Shown here one piece after another: positions 7,422 to 9,937 of a stretch of 9,937 nt of DNA. Source of the stretch: an uncultured Clostridia bacterium (GTDB lineage Bacteria > Bacillota > Clostridia > HGM11514); NCBI GenBank assembly GCA_902478725.1, contig CABSMD010000080.1:1-9937 (forward strand), given 5' to 3'. The notes beneath the pieces were generated by a model. The model was not told where the DNA came from and made no database searches. It was given only the letters and a program-made list of their open reading frames with translations. Positions within the stretch are counted from its first letter, which is position 1. Every line of letters begins with the position of its first letter. A program made the translations under genes and the position numbers.

Positions 7422-8555
7422 ATGGCATTGGTGTTTTTTGATGAGGCGTTTGCCAATGGTTTGCGAGAGCGATTTCGAACTGGAACAAACGAAGAGGTCG
7501 CCTGTGACCTTCGGCGGGAGGCGTCAAAAGCTATGTCGCTTGGACCTTGGAGTGTTACCTATCATAAAAGCCCTGCGAAAAGCGGAAACCTGCACGATTA
7601 TTTCAGCGAAGGTCCCTACTGGTGGCCGAATCCGGACGACCCAAACGGGCCTTATATCCGACGCGACGGGGAGAAAAACCCGGACCTGTTTGAATACCAT
7701 AGAAGCGATTTAGAGCAGATGTCCCAGACCACGCTGTTGTTGGCAGCGGCGGGGTTCTGCCTGGATGAGCCCGCCTATACCGAACGTGCCTGTGAATTGC
7801 TTTCGGTCTGGTTTGTGGAGGAAGAGACCCGGATGAACCCGCATCTGGAATATGGGCAGGCGATCCGTGGGCATTGCGACGGGCGTGGGATCGGCATTAT
7901 CGACACGGCACAGCTGCTCAACGTGATTCATGCGGCGGATTATCTGGAACTGTCCGGCTATGATCTTGCTTCCCTGCGCCAATGGTTTGGAGAGTACCTC
8001 AACTGGATGAACACCAGCGAGATCGGTCTGGAGGAAAAACACAATTTCAATAACCACGGAAACTGGTGGAACACTCAGGCCGCGGCCTACGCCGCGTTTT
8101 GCGGGAATGAGGCGTTACTGACGGAAACATTCGAGTCGCTGCGCACAAAAATCCTGCCCGAGCAGATGAATTCCGACGGTAGCTTTGCCGATGAGCTGAC
8201 CCGCACGAACGCATACACCTATTCCCTCTATAACCTTGAGGCCACGGTGCTTGCCTGCGAGGTCGCCCACTATCAGGGGGTAGACCTTTGGCATTTTATT
8301 GCGCCGGAGGGGCAGGGCGCAGAGGCGGGGATTTCTTTCATGCTGCCCTATCTTGAAAATCCGTTTTTGTGGAACTACCAGCAGATCCACGCGGCGTTTG
8401 CCGGCGGGAATATTGCGTTGCAGCTCGGCGGCCTGCGCCTTCACCGGCCGGATTTCTGGCGGGTCAATAAAATGCGGCGGGAGGGATACCGTCCGGCTTA
8501 CGATCCCAGCCATATCGGCCCGCTCTGCCTGCTGCCCGGTTACGATGAGGAGTAA
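7422..8555 (+). CDS. Alginate lyase family protein, probably cytoplasmic
   Basis: A 377-residue protein recognised as the alginate-lyase superfamily (Pfam alginate_lyase; related to PL5/PL38) by DYFSEGPYWWPNP (residues 59-71), PYIRRDG (77-83), GIIDTAQLL and NNHGNWWNTQ (210-219). In the characterised lyase A1-III the Asn-His of NNHSYW and a downstream Arg and Tyr form the active site; here N211, H212, R261 and Y267 are the likely counterparts, so catalysis by beta-elimination of a uronic-acid polymer is plausible. The fold is expected to be an (alpha/alpha) barrel. There is no signal peptide or membrane segment, unlike most secreted lyases, suggesting it acts on imported oligosaccharides in the cytoplasm. 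It begins 14 nt after dnaE. ATG 7422 lies only 3 nt from AGGGAG; TTG 7428 or GTG 7431 are alternatives that shorten it by 2-3 residues. The actual substrate (alginate, glucuronan, other) is unknown. Confidence 0.8.
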   Translation: MALVFFDEAFANGLRERFRTGTNEEVACDLRREASKAMSLGPWSVTYHKSPAKSGNLHDYFSEGPYWWPNPDDPNGPYIRRDGEKNPDLFEYHRSDLEQMSQTTLLLAAAGFCLDEPAYTERACELLSVWFVEEETRMNPHLEYGQAIRGHCDGRGIGIIDTAQLLNVIHAADYLELSGYDLASLRQWFGEYLNWMNTSEIGLEEKHNFNNHGNWWNTQAAAYAAFCGNEALLTETFESLRTKILPEQMNSDGSFADELTRTNAYTYSLYNLEATVLACEVAHYQGVDLWHFIAPEGQGAEAGISFMLPYLENPFLWNYQQIHAAFAGGNIALQLGGLRLHRPDFWRVNKMRREGYRPAYDPSHIGPLCLLPGYDEE

Positions 8556-8570
8556 GTGCCATTTCGTTAA

Positions 8571-8628
8571 AAACGAGCCCGCCTCGGTCGTATCCGGGGC
8601 GGGCTGGTTTATTTGTCTGTTCTTTTTT
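8571..8628. terminator. Bidirectional intrinsic terminator between convergent genes
   Basis: A 12-bp stem pairs AGCCCGCCTCGG (8576-8587) with CCGGGGCGGGCT (8594-8605), with one G-T wobble and a 6-nt loop. Beyond a G-G mismatch, AAAC (8571-8574) can pair with GTTT (8607-8610). On the plus strand a T-rich tail runs to 8628. On the minus strand the hairpin is followed by CGTTTTTAACG. It can therefore end both the plus-strand operon and the convergent deacetylase transcript. Confidence 0.85.
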
Positions 8629-8630
8629 GT

Positions 8631-9425
8631 CTACGCGCCCAGTTCATCCAGTGTTCCGAAAGTATAGCCCTGCTGTTCCCATTTGGTGAGCAGTTCATCT
8701 AAAATTTCGGCATTGGTCTTCGAGGTGCTGTGCAGCAGCACAACCGCGCCGGGATGGATGCGCGGCACCAGCTTTTCAAATGCCTGCGCGTGGGTCGGCT
8801 GCTTGTCGGTGTACCAGTCAACATAAGCCAGACTCCAGAAAACGGTCTTGTACCCCAGTTCATTCGCCTGCTTGAGGTTTTGCTCGCTGTATTTTCCCTG
8901 TGGCGGGCGGTAGTATTTCGGCAAATCCTGTCCGGTGGTTTCCTTATATATAGTTTCTAAATCCTGTATCTCCTTTTTGAACGACTCCATATCCGCGATT
9001 TTTGACATGTCGGGGTGGTGGAAGGTATGATTTCCAACAATATGCCCTTCCTCGACCATCCGTTTTATGAGGTCGGGGCTGGTCTGGATGTAATTCCCCA
9101 CCACAAAAAACGCGGCCTTGGCGTTGTGTTTTTTAAGCGCGTCTAAAATCGCCGGTGTGTTTCCGTTTTCAAAGCCTGCGTCGAAGGTCAGATAGATTAC
9201 CTTTTTATTAGAATCTCCGGTATAGAATGCGTTGTATTGGCTCAAAAACTCCGGCGTCGCGTTGCCTACCGGCAGCTTGCCTTCCTCCTGAAAGCTCAGG
9301 CCCCAGTTTGTGCTGGCGGTTGGTAGTGCGCGCTGGTAAAACTGGAAGGATACCACTCCCATCACGATCAGTACACAGCAAAGTGCGACCAGTATGATGT
9401 GTTTCTTTTTAATCACAAAGAACAT
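8631..9425 (-). CDS. pdaA: PdaA-like polysaccharide deacetylase, membrane-anchored
   Basis: CE4-family (NodB homology) deacetylase of 264 residues. Residues 5-9 are basic and a hydrophobic segment at about 9-27 is an uncleaved anchor or signal peptide, so the enzyme works outside the membrane. The segment from WGLSFQEEGKLP through FYTGDSNKKVIYLTFDAGFE resembles Bacillus PdaA, which de-N-acetylates muramic acid to form muramic-delta-lactam in spore cortex. Conserved motifs are TFDAG (80-84), GNHTFHHPD (131-139, metal ligands H133 and H137), YYRPPQGKYS (171-180), FWSLAYVDW (196-204) and HPGAVVLLH (224-232). The second Asp of the usual TFDDG is Ala here; PdaA itself has TFDNG. AAGGGAGG (complement of 9436-9443) precedes the ATG by 10 nt. 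It is transcribed alone, away from its neighbours. A vegetative peptidoglycan deacetylase is the alternative. Confidence 0.85.
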   Translation of the reverse strand: MFFVIKKKHIILVALCCVLIVMGVVSFQFYQRALPTASTNWGLSFQEEGKLPVGNATPEFLSQYNAFYTGDSNKKVIYLTFDAGFENGNTPAILDALKKHNAKAAFFVVGNYIQTSPDLIKRMVEEGHIVGNHTFHHPDMSKIADMESFKKEIQDLETIYKETTGQDLPKYYRPPQGKYSEQNLKQANELGYKTVFWSLAYVDWYTDKQPTHAQAFEKLVPRIHPGAVVLLHSTSKTNAEILDELLTKWEQQGYTFGTLDELGA

Positions 9426-9485
9426 AACGACACAGCCTCCCTTGTATTACAATATATGTGTCGGTTTTGTTTGGTATGAAAAAAA

Positions 9486-9497
9486 ACAAAATTTTGT
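9486..9497. repeat. Perfect 12-nt palindrome in divergent promoter region
   Basis: ACAAAATTTTGT reads the same on both strands and sits 12 nt upstream of the candidate -35 element of the rightward promoter. It could be an operator, but in such AT-rich DNA a chance origin is possible. Confidence 0.3.
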
Positions 9498-9509
9498 GAG
9501 AAAATTACC

Positions 9510-9538
9510 TTTACTTCAATTTTGATTTGGGGTATAAT
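9510..9538 (+). promoter_or_regulatory. Sigma-A-type promoter of the CE7 esterase gene
   Basis: A perfect TATAAT (9533-9538) follows TTTACT (9510-9515; four of six match TTGACA) with the optimal 17-nt spacer. Transcription would start near 9545, about 25 nt before the esterase ATG. A short inverted repeat TCAA-TT-TTGA (9516-9525) lies inside the spacer. No equally good promoter was found for the divergent minus-strand gene. Confidence 0.7.
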
Positions 9539-9569
9539 TGAAAAAAATTTAAGAAAAGGACTGATTCTA

Positions 9570-9937
9570 ATGCCGATGGTAGATATGCCGCTGGAAAAAT
9601 TATTGGAGTATCAGGGAAAGAACCCCTGCCCAGCGGACATTGACGAATTTTGGGACCGTTCGCTTGCTGAAATGCGCGCGGTTGACCCGCAGATGGAGTT
9701 GGTGAAATCTGATTTTCAGACTCCGGCGGTGGAGTGTTATGATATGTATTTTACAGGCGTGAAAAATGCACGTGTCCATGCCCTGTTATTACGTCCTAAA
9801 AATATGGCAAAGCCCGCACCCGCCCTGCTTCGCTTTCATGGCTACAGCGGTTCCGCCGGCGACTGGTCGGGCTATCTCGGCTATGCGGCAAACGGCTTTG
9901 TGGTTGCCGCGCTGGATGCCCGGGGGCAGTCCGGTGC
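9570..9937 (+). CDS. Acetyl-xylan esterase / cephalosporin-C deacetylase family (CE7), N-terminal part
   Basis: The first 122 residues of an alpha/beta-hydrolase, cut by the window end. MPMVDMPLEKLLEYQGKNP, PADIDEFWDR and ECYDMYFTGVKNARVHALLL are typical of the AXE1/CE7 esterases, which remove acetyl groups from xylo-oligosaccharides and also from cephalosporin C. HGYSG at about 90-94 contains Tyr92, matching the oxyanion-hole tyrosine of the family, and the RGQ signature is at 118-120. The catalytic Ser, Asp and His lie beyond the window. There is no signal peptide, as is usual for these cytoplasmic hexameric enzymes, so it would act on imported acetylated oligosaccharides. AAAGGA (9555-9560) precedes the ATG by 9 nt, favouring this start over in-frame ATGs at 9576 and 9585. 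It has its own promoter and may head a carbohydrate operon. Confidence 0.88.
   Translation, partial: MPMVDMPLEKLLEYQGKNPCPADIDEFWDRSLAEMRAVDPQMELVKSDFQTPAVECYDMYFTGVKNARVHALLLRPKNMAKPAPALLRFHGYSGSAGDWSGYLGYAANGFVVAALDARGQSG

Noticed and set aside
7408..7713. A 101-codon plus-strand frame starting at the base after the dnaE stop
   Set aside because: It overlaps the lyase gene in another frame; only the lyase frame carries conserved family motifs.
9446..9479. Possible sigma-G-like promoter for the PdaA-like gene on the minus strand (TCATAC and CATATAT)
   Set aside because: Bacillus pdaA is forespore-controlled, so I looked for this, but spacing is about 15 nt and the -10 departs from CATNNTA; the match is too weak to annotate.

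Overview
The window looks like chromosomal DNA from a spore-forming Gram-positive anaerobe of the Clostridia (an Oscillospiraceae/Ruminococcaceae-like lineage is my best guess). The reasons are the gene set (HprK, RapZ, WhiA, a PdaA-like deacetylase), strong AGGAGG-type ribosome binding sites, GTG starts, and fairly GC-rich genes separated by short AT-rich gaps. The lineage is inferred; no rRNA gene is present to confirm it.

Positions 2-7407 hold a plus-strand run of conserved housekeeping genes: the 3' end of hprK (HPr kinase/phosphorylase), a ROK-family glucokinase, murB, rapZ, whiA and dnaE (DNA polymerase III alpha). Gaps from the glucokinase onward are 14-43 nt with no terminator, so they are probably co-transcribed. 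A candidate promoter with a cre-like (CcpA) half site lies between hprK and the glucokinase gene. The genes combine carbon-catabolite signalling and glucose phosphorylation (hprK, glucokinase), cell-wall precursor synthesis (murB, rapZ), cell-division/sporulation control (whiA) and replication (dnaE). The yvcK/glmR gene that usually lies between rapZ and whiA in Firmicutes is absent.

Fourteen nt after dnaE, and probably still in the same transcript, lies a gene for an alginate-lyase-family protein without a signal peptide (7422-8555). A strong hairpin at 8571-8610 then ends this run. It is shared with the convergent minus-strand gene at 8631-9425, a membrane-anchored PdaA-like polysaccharide deacetylase that is probably active on peptidoglycan.

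An AT-rich 144-nt divergent intergenic region follows, with a good sigma-A-type promoter facing right. It drives a CE7-family acetyl-xylan esterase / cephalosporin-C deacetylase gene that runs off the window end. No RNA genes, CRISPR arrays, insertion sequences or phage genes were seen. The most unusual item is the cytoplasmic polysaccharide-lyase-like gene attached to the replication/cell-wall operon; I see no convincing previously undescribed multi-gene system.
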